A stretch of 64,000 nt of DNA from Rebecca billardiae RCC1528 (taxonomy: Eukaryota; Haptophyta). The position numbers and the translations under genes are program-made. The stretch lies in assembly GCA_965240325.2 (NCBI GenBank), contig OZ251227.1, positions 868,001-932,000 of the forward strand. Reading direction: 5' to 3'. A model generated the notes under the pieces. That model was not told the origin of the DNA, did no database searches, and saw only the letters and a list, made by a program, of their open reading frames with translations. Each line of letters begins with the position of its first letter. Within the stretch, counting starts at the first letter, position 1. This document shows positions 1-12,813 of the stretch, in pieces.

Positions 1-845
1 CGCCGCCGCGCGCGTCGGCGTCGGCGAGCGCCGCGGCCGTGTCCGCGAGGTCGCGCACGTACTCGGTCTCGAGGCCGTGCCGCGCGCGCGCCTCCCACCC
101 GTCCGCGCCCGCGTCGGTGAGCTCGCGCGCCGCGTCGGCCGCGCGCCCGGCCGCGAGCAGCGCTTGCACTAGCTCCTCGCACCGGCGCACATTGAGCACG
201 GCGGCGTCGCGGCCGGCGAAGGCCGAGGCGCGCGGCGGAGAGGAGCAGGGGCTGCGGCGCGACGCGCCGCCGCCCGTCCTCGCCGCCGGTGGCCTTCGGG
301 TGGCGCAGCGCTTTGGCGGCCTCGCCCGCCCACGTGCCAGCCCAGAAATCTGCGAGCGCGTGCGCGTCGGCCGCGCGGGCGTACCGTGCCGCCGCCGCCT
401 CGGCCACCTGATGAGGCGGTGGTACCAGCGCAAACAAAGGGCCGTCGCCGCCGGCGGCGAGCAGCGAGCCGAGCGCGTCGCGCACGGCGAGCCACACGGG
501 CAGCCGCACCACCGCCGGCACCCAGAACTCGAACACGGACGCCAGCACGTCCTCGTGCAGAGAGAGCGAGCCTCCTCCAGCTCGGCACTCGAGAGGCCGC
601 GGCGCGACGCGCAGATGGCGCCGCACGCGCGCCGCACGAGCATCGCGCCGTGCAGCCGCTCGACGCGCTCGAAGGTGGCGGCGACGGCGGCGCGCGCGTC
701 GGCGGGCAGGTGCGCGGGCGGCGGCTCGCCCGAGCGCCACTCCGCCGCCGCGTCAGCGAGCAGCACGGCGTGCAGCGCGCTCGGCGCCTCTCCGAGTGCC
801 GAGCGCACCGCCTCGGCCTGCCGCGCGTCGCACCTGGGTATTTTT
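1..845 (-). pseudogene. STAND/NACHT-type (NPHP3/TEP1-like) remnant, 3' part beyond window
   Basis: Read on the minus strand, several blocks recall the helical region that follows the NTPase in NACHT/TPR STAND proteins. They occur in the expected order but in different frames. A GLSSAEL block (near 600) is followed by HEDVLASVFEFWVP (about 530-575), an LRWYHR block (415-432), LADFWAGTWAG (320-357), VAPQPLLLS (about 250-275) and NVRRCEELVQALL (160-197). Each junction between blocks needs a frame change, at least four within 800 bp, and no intron would fit such short gaps. Genes elsewhere in this window are intact over kilobases, so sequencing error is a weaker explanation than decay. Functional family members are signalling ATPases with WD40 or TPR sensors; this fragment is probably inactive. 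The C-terminal part would lie left of base 1. Confidence 0.45.
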
Positions 846-2384
846 CGACCACTCTTGTCCCTAAGTGCGGCAGCTCAAAAAATGGCGTTTCGCTTCAAAG
901 AATAATCGAATAAACTGTGCCCTGGCGGGCGGGGGGGTCGGCGGGCCGTGCCAGTGCTGTCGCAATGTATCCTTTGCGGGTTCGCGTCTTTCCACATTAA
1001 AACATTCGCTCGTGGCCGTGGGTGACGGACAGTCGAGTGCAAGGACCAGTGACACGTGAAGTTGGCTCCCCGACGTGATGTACACACGTTTCACGGTCTG
1101 TACTCTTAGAGTATTGTATGCGCATCAGCGAGGCCCACACCCAAGAGGGAATGTGCAGCACGCGGGGCGGGGCGGGTAGCCCGTTGCTCCGCGCGAGCGC
1201 GGGTACGCGTTGTATGTGCCGCATATCGACCGCGATGGCGTAATCGAGCGCCTCGCCGCCGTGGGCTCGGCGCACGTCGCGTTGACGTCGTACACGGCCA
1301 CCACGCTGAGCACGAGCGCGTTGACGTTCACGCGGTCGTCGCTCTTCGCATCTTCGACAGGTCTGGCGCTCACGTGCTCGGCGGCACGAGGAGCTGTTGG
1401 TCGTGCGCGCGCGCGCGCACAGCGACAGCGTGTGCACTCGCGATCGAGAATGGGCAAGCGCTGCTCACGCGAGCACACGAATCGCAGCGCATCCGTCACC
1501 GGCGTGACGACTTCCGCCTCGTCCCGCAGCGCCTGCACCATGGACGAGGCCATGGCGCGGCGATGTTGCATGCTCGACGTTTCATCGCTCTGCGGATGGC
1601 ATCACGGGCTTGTCTGTGTCGCGCTGCGGCCAGGGTCGCCAACTCGCGATGACGCGGTTGCTACCACGGCGACAGACCCGGGAGGTGCGTCCGCTGCGCG
1701 TCGTACGCCGTTGGCGCTGCGCTTCCGCCGTCGCATTGGTCACCGTCGACGCCATGCAGGCCGGACGTGGGCTTCGGCTGAGGGACCGGACCGCTCGCGA
1801 GCAATGACTGAGTCCGGTGCGCGGATTCCGGCGATCGAGTTCAGAAGGCCGCGCCAAATCTTGCGTCGCGTGCGATGGCGCTTCCCGCCCGCGAGACGCC
1901 TCGTGATGAGGGCTTTCTCGCACCGAGCCCGACGCGCGACGGTGGATCGCGCGAGGCGGTCATCGTGCGCAGCGCATGATGCTATGGCCGGTGCGAGCTT
2001 TCGACGTGCACGTCGGGCGAGGATCGCCCCAGGTCGCGCGATCGTGTCGACGCGCCGAGCGTACCGCTCCAAACGTGTCGATTTAGCCCCCGTTCGACCT
2101 GCACGCGAGACGACGAGGGCAGCAAACGCGAATCAGGCGAAAACCCGTCTAGGGAATCCTCGCGCGATGTCCACGCCGGCGTTGGATTTGGCGCGCGCCG
2201 CCCATGCGCTCCGCGCCATGGGCAACCCTTTTTCGGCCGAGCGTCCCCAGTGGGAGCTGCGAGGGCGCCCGGTAGTGAGCGAAGCGATTTTCTTTTCTTG
2301 GCGAGGCGAGTTTCTTTTTCTTTTTCTTTTTCTTATCTTTTTCCCGGGCACTACAAGGGGCGGACCTACGGCCCGCCATACAAG
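846..2384. other. No supported gene
   Basis: Open frames here, including one of 398 codons at 1210-2406, have Arg/Ala-rich random composition, no domain and no coherent splice structure. A short minus-strand stretch (about 1125-1571) contains two protein-like blocks (MVQALRDEAEVV and NALVLSVVAVYDVN) separated by a GC-dinucleotide run. It could be an eroded exon pair, but I cannot name it. A TTTTTC-rich tract lies at 2309-2343. Confidence 0.4.
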
Positions 2385-2945
2385 AATTGATTGCCACCCG
2401 CATTGACGTCGCGCATCCGAGTAAGCTAGAGTGACCAAGAGTATATCACTCAATATCAGCGTGGCGGGAACGCCGGTTCGGGCTACCCGCGCAATGACAT
2501 CTCGCGTGTATGAATCAAGGGTAATCAAGGGGCTTAAACCCGCCACTGAGAAGCTGACGGTTCATGACTTCATATGCCGGCATAATACTTTAATTCAAGC
2601 GACATAAAAGCCGACCCAACTTCTCTTTTCTATGGTTGGCAAGCTGTTTCTCACTTTCAGGCTCTTACAATTCAGGCATCTTACTATGACGGAATGTTCG
2701 AACACACGGCTGGTGTTATGTGCTATTCCACCCTGCATTCCCCTAAGTGTTACTATCGTTAAAATTAGCATCCACTACAAACGCAATCATTGGCAGCGAT
2801 ATCCATGCTCATACGCTAGGCCACCTACCGAAAAAAAACCAATAAAATCCTGCGCGCATCCTCTTTTTGATTTTGCGGAGCACGTGCGCCGCCCCCCCCG
2901 GCTTTCGCTCACGCTCAGACCTTTCGGGGGGGCCGTGCGCCATTA
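2385..2945. repeat. Dispersed repeat family, copy 1
   Basis: Several blocks recur near the other end of the window: 2387-2440 and 2460-2515 match about 60465-60608, 2600-2700 matches about 61450-61545, and 2780-2945 matches about 60778-60955. The last block is nearly identical and contains a C-run/G-run hairpin (about 2892-2935). Block order differs between the two sites, so these are rearranged copies of one lower-GC family rather than a simple duplication. I see no ORF or terminal repeat that names the family. Confidence 0.7.
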
Positions 2946-3108
2946 TAAAATAATAAGCGCGATTAATTATTTCTTATTCATTTAAAAGTGAGTACTCATC
3001 AGAAGGCGCCGGTCAGCGGTCGTCTCGCCTCTCGGTATCATGCCATGTACAGTATATTGTTTGTCATCGCTACATCGTCTTCGAATCCGCCTGCGGCCGC
3101 TTGGCCTC

Positions 3109-4902
3109 CTAGTCCTGAGGTTCCTCATCGCCGCCGTCGTCGTCGCCCTTGCTGGGCTTGGAAGCGACCGATTCCTCCGGCGCCCCTGCCGTCGTCGTCG
3201 ACGACGTCGACACCGCTGCCGCCGTCGAACTGTCAGATGCGGCGCTGGCGCTGCGCGCAGCCGGCGGCTTTTCGCTGCCCAAAGGCACCACGGGTGGCAC
3301 GCCGTCCGCTAGGCTCTGGCCGGTTACCCTCTCCACCGTCGTGACGACCGTTTTGCGCGTGTCCTCCGGAATCGCCGCCACCTTCGCCGCTGTCTGCTCG
3401 ACGGCCGCCTTGGCGCGCAGGACCTTCTGCGTCGCCTCGTCAGCCGCCTTGCGCGCTCGATCGGGCACGCTGGCAATCGTGTCGATCGTGTCGGTGCCGG
3501 CCTGCTTTGTGCGCTCCGCAAGCTGCACGGCCCTGTCGCGCGCCTGCCTGGCCGTGTCGACCGTCGCATCCACCTTTGCCTTCACCTGCGCACGTGAGCG
3601 GCCGTGCGGCGCGCAGCAGCGGCGGAGGCGCGCCGGGAGATCAGTGGACGGCGGCGCGTCATGTCCGTTGCGCGCACGCGCTGCTGCGCTGCGCGCGCGC
3701 TGCGGTCCGCAGCGACTCACCGCATCCACCTTCTTCTGCACGCCCGCCTGCACGTCCTTCGGGACCTGCTGCACCTTTCGCACGTAGTACTTGGCCGCAA
3801 AGCCGATCGCGTCCAGGACGCCCACCTTGGCGGGCGGCGGCGGGGCTGGGGGCGCTGCGGGCGGCGGCACGGCAGGCTCCGCTGCGGCTGCGGACGGCGT
3901 CGCAGCCGGTGACGGCGAGGCGGCGACCGGCGGGGGAGAGGGAGGAGCCGAGGCGGCCTTCGCGCTTGCAGGCGTCGGCGTAGCCGTGGCCACCGGCTTG
4001 GCCGCCGGCTTGGCCGCGGGCGTGGGCGCCATCTTCAGCTCCACCTTGGGCGCCGGCTGCGCGGCTGCCTTGGGGGCTGCCTTGGCCGGCGTGTCAGGTG
4101 CCACCTTGGCGCGCGAGGCCGCTGGTGCCGCCGGCATGCCAACCTTCGGCAGGGGGATGGAGAAGGACGGGACCTTCGGCCCGGCAGGCTTGCCAGCCGG
4201 CTTGGCCGGCGCCTCGGGCGCCGCCTTGGCGCGCGGGGCCTCCGCAGGCTTTGGCATGCCCACCTTGGGCAGGGGGATGGCGAACGACGGCAGCTTGGGC
4301 CCGGCAGGCTTGCCAGCGGCTGGCGAGGCCTGTGTCTGCGCAGCGCCTGCCGGCTGTGCGGGCTTGGCTGGGCTCGGCTTTGGCGTCGGCGCCACGCGCG
4401 GGAGGGAGGGCTTGTCGCCGAAGAGGGTGTCGATCAGGGATGGCGAGCCCTTGGCCTTCGGCTTCGACGGCGCCTTCTTGCCAAAGCCCGGCGCTGCAGT
4501 CGGCGGCGTGGGCTTGGCCTTTGGCACAAACTGCGCCGCCGGAGGCTTGAGCGCCGCCGTGCTAAGCTTCGATGTCTTTGGCGGCGCCTTCTTTGCCGCT
4601 GCCTTCGGCCCGAACTTCGGAGTGGGCGGCTTCAGCGAACTCGAGCTCCCTGTGGACGCCTTCAGTGGCGCCTTCTTCGCCAACCCCTGCTTCTTCACCA
4701 TCCCCTGCTGCGACTGCCGCTTGCCCGACACGAAGGCCTGCTGCGACACGCGCGGGCCAAAGTTCCCCGCGTATCGCTCGGCCATCGTGACGAACTTGGG
4801 CGATGGCGAGGCGCAGACGCGGCTGAAGGCGGGGGCTGCGAAGGGCCTGTAGGCCCATGCGCCGCAAGCGAGCGCGATGACCGCGAGGATGCGTGACCAC
4901 AT
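3109..4902 (-). CDS. Pro/Ala/Lys-rich protein with signal or plastid leader, C-terminal amphipathic repeats
   Basis: I read two exons, complement of 3109-3585 and 3721-4902, giving 552 aa. The 135-bp intron (3586-3720) has GT-AG ends. Its length is a multiple of three, so the unspliced frame also stays open. I chose the ATG at 4902 because it starts a hydrophobic signal segment (residues 4-16) followed by an A-W-A-Y-R-P-F stretch, which looks like the signal/transit junction of secondary-plastid proteins. The middle is low-complexity Pro/Ala/Lys with a duplicated PSF-x-IPLPKVGMP motif near 4130-4190 and 4250-4310. The last 200 residues are Lys/Ala/Asp-rich with 11-residue-like periodicity resembling LEA or apolipoprotein helices, ending in an acidic tail. 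I do not recognise a family. It diverges from the CDC5L gene 278 bp away. Confidence 0.7.
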   Translation of the reverse strand: MWSRILAVIALACGAWAYRPFAAPAFSRVCASPSPKFVTMAERYAGNFGPRVSQQAFVSGKRQSQQGMVKKQGLAKKAPLKASTGSSSSLKPPTPKFGPKAAAKKAPPKTSKLSTAALKPPAAQFVPKAKPTPPTAAPGFGKKAPSKPKAKGSPSLIDTLFGDKPSLPRVAPTPKPSPAKPAQPAGAAQTQASPAAGKPAGPKLPSFAIPLPKVGMPKPAEAPRAKAAPEAPAKPAGKPAGPKVPSFSIPLPKVGMPAAPAASRAKVAPDTPAKAAPKAAAQPAPKVELKMAPTPAAKPAAKPVATATPTPASAKAASAPPSPPPVAASPSPAATPSAAAAEPAVPPPAAPPAPPPPAKVGVLDAIGFAAKYYVRKVQQVPKDVQAGVQKKVDAVSRCGPQRARSAAARARNGHDAPPSTDLPARLRRCCAPHGRSRAQVKAKVDATVDTARQARDRAVQLAERTKQAGTDTIDTIASVPDRARKAADEATQKVLRAKAAVEQTAAKVAAIPEDTRKTVVTTVERVTGQSLADGVPPVVPLGSEKPPAARSASAASDSSTAAAVSTSSTTTAGAPEESVASKPSKGDDDGGDEEPQD

Positions 4903-8330
<3,428 letters not shown>

Positions 8331-8477
8331 TTTCTGATAGTATTATTCCGGCTTATACTTATAATATTGTCGCATCAGACTACGGGACGACATAACACGA
8401 CAGTCACAGCAGATCGAAATAAGTCGCCGTGATGCTGCACTTCAGACTAGATATATATGTATACTATTTATACGTAT

Positions 8478-8502
8478 AGAGAGAGAGAGAGAGAGAGAGA
8501 GA
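8478..8502. repeat. (GA)n microsatellite
   Basis: About 12 GA units directly left of the inverted-repeat element. Confidence 0.95.
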
Positions 8503-8506
8503 TAAT

Positions 8507-8760
8507 GTCAGCTGTATTGCCGTTTTGGAAAGTGTGGTCAGGTGTATTGCCAAACGCACGCTTTGACTACCTTGGTCAGTTGTATTGCCGTTTTCCATGT
8601 TTGGGAATCACGTGTCAATCTTGTTGCCAACGTCGAATACTTGTGTCAGGTGCATTGCCGTGGATGATGGCCCAATACTTTGTCCAGCTGTATTGCCGTC
8701 GCGTAGTGTGGGTCAGTTGTGTTGCCGTTTGCGCATCTTTGATTCAGGTTTGTTGCCGCG
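8507..8760 (+). repeat. Left subterminal motif array (8 copies)
   Basis: Copies of GTCAGNTGTATTGCCG start near 8507, 8538, 8575, 8613, 8645, 8682, 8711 and 8743. Conservation is highest in the outer three copies and decays inward. The spacers between copies are mostly unlike one another. Confidence 0.85.
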
Positions 8761-9911
8761 ATCGCCCACGCGCTGATGATGGCGCTGGCGCCCATGCGCC
8801 GCCGGCGTGCGCGGCGTGCCCTTGAGCAGGCCTAGCTGATCCCAGGCCAGAAGAGTGACGTTCAACGACGACGATCTCTGCCGGGGTAGCGCCGTGTTCC
8901 TCGACATCATCAAGCCGAACGACGAGCTGAACCGTGGACCGGAATCTGCACAAACGCTGCCGCATGCGCGCGCAGTGCAACACGCGCGTGCACCTCGGGC
9001 TACTCGCCGTCTACGCGGAGACGGGCGAGAATCCGTCGCGACTTCTATCGAATCGGCGTTGCTCCGTGCTCACTTCGACTCCGGGACCGTCAAGCGCGCA
9101 GTCGATGACATTGCGACGGCAGCGCATGCAGGTGCATGCGTGAAGCAGGGTGAGCGTGTGTTGCTGCGCCCCGATTCGCGGGAGTCGAACGTGCACGACG
9201 GGCGTGTGCTCTTCAACGGCCTCAAGGAGCTTGACCAACGCGACGCGCGTCCCCCTCACTGCCTGCCATCGACTGTCATTCACACCGTGGCGATCAACCA
9301 ACGCGCGTCGCTCTCGCTCGTGCAACACTGCTGGCGCGTGCCTTTTTGCGATTGTCATCACTCCAACAGCAGACTGCCCTGTGGCCAACCGTGTGCAGGT
9401 GGCTGACCGTGCGCCAGTCGCACTCGTCAACGCAGGCTGATTGGCCCGTGGAGGAGGAAGTCCAAGGCGTACTGCCAGCTGGGACACAACGCACCGACCG
9501 GCGGGCGGTGCGCCGCGCGTGCCTCGACGAGCCAGCAAGCAGGAGGGGCAGGCGACGCTTCCTGCTGCTGCTGGAACCCGAGTGGCAGGCTTGGCGAGCG
9601 CGGTCGCAGCTTGAGGCGGCGCGTGCAGCGGCATGGGACGCGATGCGGCTCACGTGGCCGCTGAAGTAGCAGCAGTCCCGATGGCGCTGGCGGCCGGCCG
9701 CCGACGGGCGGCAAGCGCGACGGCGACGGGAAGCGCCGACTGCTACTGGAAGTCAAGATGAGCTACGCAGGCCGCATGATGATGGCATGTCGGTTGGCTG
9801 CAGGCGCGTATCCTGCATGCCGCGCGCAGGCAGTCGCAGCTCTGCACGCACGCGCACACGGGCTGCGCGAGTCTCTTGTCTGAGTGCGAGTCGTGCCCCA
9901 GCCACCAGCTG

Positions 9912-10193
9912 CTGGCGGCAATACAACTGACACATAGTTATGGAAAGGGCAATATTTCTGAGCAGCAGACTATGTTCAAGCTCGAAAACGGCAATATTCG
10001 TGAACCAAGTAGTGTGAAAGGGTAATTGGTTTGAAACCAGTATTTGAGGGGCAATATTGTTGACACACTATCCAAAAGCGGCAATATTCTTGACCCATAC
10101 TACTGAAAACGGCAATACAACTGACCACGGTAGTCATAAAGTGCTTTTCGCAATACAACTGACCACACTATCCAAAGCGGCAATACAACTGAC
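9912..10193 (-). repeat. Right subterminal motif array (8-9 copies)
   Basis: The reverse complement of the left motif recurs here. Two sub-versions alternate: CGGCAATACAACTGAC (outer copies and the innermost copy) and one with an AATATT core, GGCAATATTCTTGAC (middle copies). The outer 84 bp align with the left end. Confidence 0.85.
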
Positions 10194-10198
10194 GTCGG

Positions 10199-10336
<138 letters not shown>

Positions 10337-10390
10337 GGACTATCTCGTCTGTATTGGTGTCATCCTATTTCACTACAGTGTTGAGTGTCC

Positions 10391-10415
10391 GAAGCCCCGG
10401 CCCCGCCGGGGCTTC
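10391..10415. repeat. GC-rich hairpin motif
   Basis: A near-perfect inverted repeat, GAAGCCCCGGC followed by its complement, with a 3-nt loop. The same stem recurs at 11237-11258. In a eukaryote this is unlikely to be an intrinsic terminator; it is better read as a small dispersed repeat. Confidence 0.7.
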
Positions 10416-11236
10416 AAGCTATGTATCACGCAATTACGGCTGAATAATACTACGACGTGGTTTTACGAATTTACGCGCTTGTGTGCCAGTGACAGATCGA
10501 TTCAGCGACCTCGATTTAGGGTATACCAACTTCGGATGTCACGTATGTCGCGTATATAGCCGTCACTGAGTCCGGATAGGTCCGGATTGGGCCGAATTCC
10601 GAAGCCCCGGACCCGGCGGCAACCCCTTCTCTGCCTGTAGTCCGACTCAGATGTGCTCCGCGGACAACGGCGGGGCAGCCGTGCTGCATGTCGTCGTGCG
10701 ACCGCGACCGTGACACGTCACATCCGCACCGAGGCCGTAGGGATGCATGGGGCGACTCAGATGTGGACTGGGGTGACTGAGCTACATGAGACCACTAAGC
10801 TGCCCCGCACCTGACTGTAGCAGCGCACTTTGAATGGTGCCGTGCAGCGGCCACGAACTACCCGTGTGAGAGCACGGCACGACAGCAGATTCGCGGCACA
10901 CGCAACACAGCATCCACACCTGCATTGGTCGAGACGCACCTTAGCAGCTATCCGGAGGGGACCAGAGACATGTCTCACAGCCTCCCTCACACAACGCACC
11001 CACATAGTACCTCAGCAGAGCCGATGGAAGCGGCACGCGGATGCTGCGCGGCTCACGCAGACGTTTGCCCGGCGCCGCGCACGATCGCGTGCATTTTGCA
11101 GGCCGCAACCCGGTGGACAACGAGACGAGGGCCACGGTGAGGGTACAGGCCATCATGCGCAACATGCCCAGCAAGATCCCCACCGACGCACCAGCTTCTA
11201 TGCCTCGCGGCGGAGGCTCGAAGCGCCGCCATGCGC

Positions 11237-11258
11237 GAAGCCCCGGCCCCGGGGCTTC
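11237..11258. repeat. GC-rich hairpin motif, second copy
   Basis: A perfect 22-bp palindrome sharing its stem with the 10391 hairpin. A half copy starts at 10601. Confidence 0.75.
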
Positions 11259-11686
11259 ACCGCGGACACCAATAAATAAAGAGATACGCGGTTACCGCGA
11301 TTGTCGTGTAGACTGAGTGACTCAGTGCCACATCAGTAGACTGACTGACCGTGTACGCTGACTCTGTCATACTGCACGTTAAATCATAGTAAACTGTAGT
11401 CGTAGAGTTAGTCGCGTGCTGTTCAGCATTGTCAGCATGCTGCCTGAGGTCGACGATAATTATACCAGGACGATATGGGATACGGGCGGCGCAGTTTAGT
11501 CAGTCACTAGTCAGTGACTCATTCGGACCGTCAGTCCGAGACCAAGTCGGCGAGTACTCAGTCGGTGACCAGTACTGTCGCTGCGGCGCGCAGCGGTCGG
11601 CCCGCCCGGAGCCGCGCCACGGTGCCACCTCCCGTCCCACCGACAGGTGCGGGCGAGCGTCGAGTCTGCGCGCCAGCCCTTGGCGC

Positions 11687-12703
11687 TCATGGCTCCGCGC
11701 CGGGCTCGTCGAAGGGCTCTTCGTCCTCCTCGTCCATCTTTGGCCGTCCTGACGCCGAGCTGTCGTTCGAGACGGTCCCGCGCACGCGCAGGTGGTCGAT
11801 CAGCCAGATGTCGTCGTACAGGCCCAGCATGAAGTTGATCACGATCCACTGCCCGCTGGCCCCGCTCTTGAGCCGCAGCTCCTGGTACGCGCGCTTCCCC
11901 TCGTACGACGTGTCGAGCTTCTTCGAGTACATGACGTTCACCCAGTCGAGCAGGATGCGGTACTTGGAGTCCTTCACGTAGCTGCGTGCGCGGGGGGCGC
12001 AGAGGGGGGGAAGGGGGCGCGTGGGCGGGGCGCGCAGCGGGCGGCGCGGTGCAAGGCAAGACGCGCGCACGCCCGCGCGGGTGGCGGCGTCGCACCGGTA
12101 GAGCATCTCCTCGTTGATCTTCTTCTTGGAGGCGATGCACGCGTCCGAGGAGAACGTCTGCAGCACCTCGACGCCGTGGCCCTCGTGCGGGTAGTCCACG
12201 TCCTGCAGCGCGCGGAGGACGAGCTCGATCACCTCGCCGGGCGTCTGCCCCGCCGTCGGCTCCAGCTTCGTCGTGGAGTTGAACTGTTGCCGCCATTTGC
12301 TGAAGACGTTCTCCTCGACGTCGATGCGCTCCGAGAGCTTGTCGTACAGCACGCGGTCGACGAACTCTGGGCGGCGTTTGAGGTGGTCGTAGAGATCGCT
12401 GTTGAACTCGTCGAGGCCACTCGCGTCGCCATCCATCTCGCGTCGGCGGATCTCGTCTTTCAGCTGCTGCACCACCTCTGCGTCGCCGCCCGCGTCGGCG
12501 GCGTCGCCCTCGTCGCCCGCGTCCGACGCGCCTGGCTCAGAGTCGGGATCCGCGCCGTCAGGGGGCGCGCCGCTGCACATGGCCACGCGCCGCCAGCCGA
12601 ATGCGCTCTGGCGAGCGTGCACGACGCCCACGGGGCGGTGGGCGAGCCCCACGCACACCGCGATGCACGCGAGGGCGAGGGTGATGCGAAGAGTCGCCGC
12701 CAT
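11687..12703 (-). CDS. Conserved-looking protein with signal/plastid leader
   Basis: Two exons, complement of 11687-11981 and 12096-12703, join in frame to 300 aa. The 114-bp intron (11982-12095) is GT-AG, and splicing restores a smooth EEMLYR-YVKDSKYRILLDW sequence. The ATG at 12703 starts a strong signal segment (TLRITLALACIAVCVGLA) followed by an Arg-containing stretch (residues 23-40) resembling a transit peptide. An acidic Asp/Gly/Ala linker follows (45-75). The C-terminal 170 residues look like a folded domain, with VIELVLRALQDVDYPHEGHG, WVNVMYSKKLD and GQWIVINFMLGLYDD blocks. The PHEGHG style recalls uncharacterised plastid proteins of plants and algae, but I cannot name the family. 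Plastid location is an inference from the leader. The last residues are acidic. Confidence 0.75.
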   Translation of the reverse strand: MAATLRITLALACIAVCVGLAHRPVGVVHARQSAFGWRRVAMCSGAPPDGADPDSEPGASDAGDEGDAADAGGDAEVVQQLKDEIRRREMDGDASGLDEFNSDLYDHLKRRPEFVDRVLYDKLSERIDVEENVFSKWRQQFNSTTKLEPTAGQTPGEVIELVLRALQDVDYPHEGHGVEVLQTFSSDACIASKKKINEEMLYRCDAATRAGVRASCLAPRRPLRAPPTRPLPPLCAPRARSYVKDSKYRILLDWVNVMYSKKLDTSYEGKRAYQELRLKSGASGQWIVINFMLGLYDDIWLIDHLRVRGTVSNDSSASGRPKMDEEDEEPFDEPGAEP

Positions 12704-12813
12704 CGGTTCACCGATCGGCCGCGCCCGACCTCCGTCGGCCGCGCGTGCGTCTGTAGCGTCACAGAAATGCTGCGACGATCCGCGGTGAGAAATGTTCCGG
12801 ACCGTCCTGGTGC

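Larger units (their letters stand above)
8507..10193. mobile_element. TIR element with tandem subterminal ~35-bp motifs
   Basis: The two ends are inverted copies over at least 84 bp at roughly 80-85% identity, each beginning GTCAG(C/T)TGTATTGCCG. The ends are internally repetitive: variants of this motif recur about every 30-38 bp, eight times at the left (8507-8760) and eight or nine times at the right in inverse orientation (about 9912-10193). This recalls CACTA or Mutator-like elements whose subterminal repeats bind transposase. The interior (8760-9910) has only patchy open frames; one 183-codon frame at 8855-9406 lacks an ATG and has no recognisable domain. It is therefore probably non-autonomous. 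The left edge abuts a GA microsatellite and the right edge a TA microsatellite; no target duplication is visible. Confidence 0.7.

Noticed and set aside
169-852. Intact 227-codon minus-strand gene
   Set aside because: The long open frame is not the frame of the conserved blocks, which alternate between frames; better explained as a decayed gene.
1210-2406. 398-codon plus-strand ORF
   Set aside because: Arg/Ala/Ser composition typical of random high-GC DNA; overlaps equally long frames on the other strand; no motif or splice support.
8507-8760. CRISPR-like array of spaced short repeats
   Set aside because: Eukaryotic context, degenerate repeats, variable spacing, an inverted partner array at 9912-10193 and no cas genes. 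Subterminal transposon repeats fit better.
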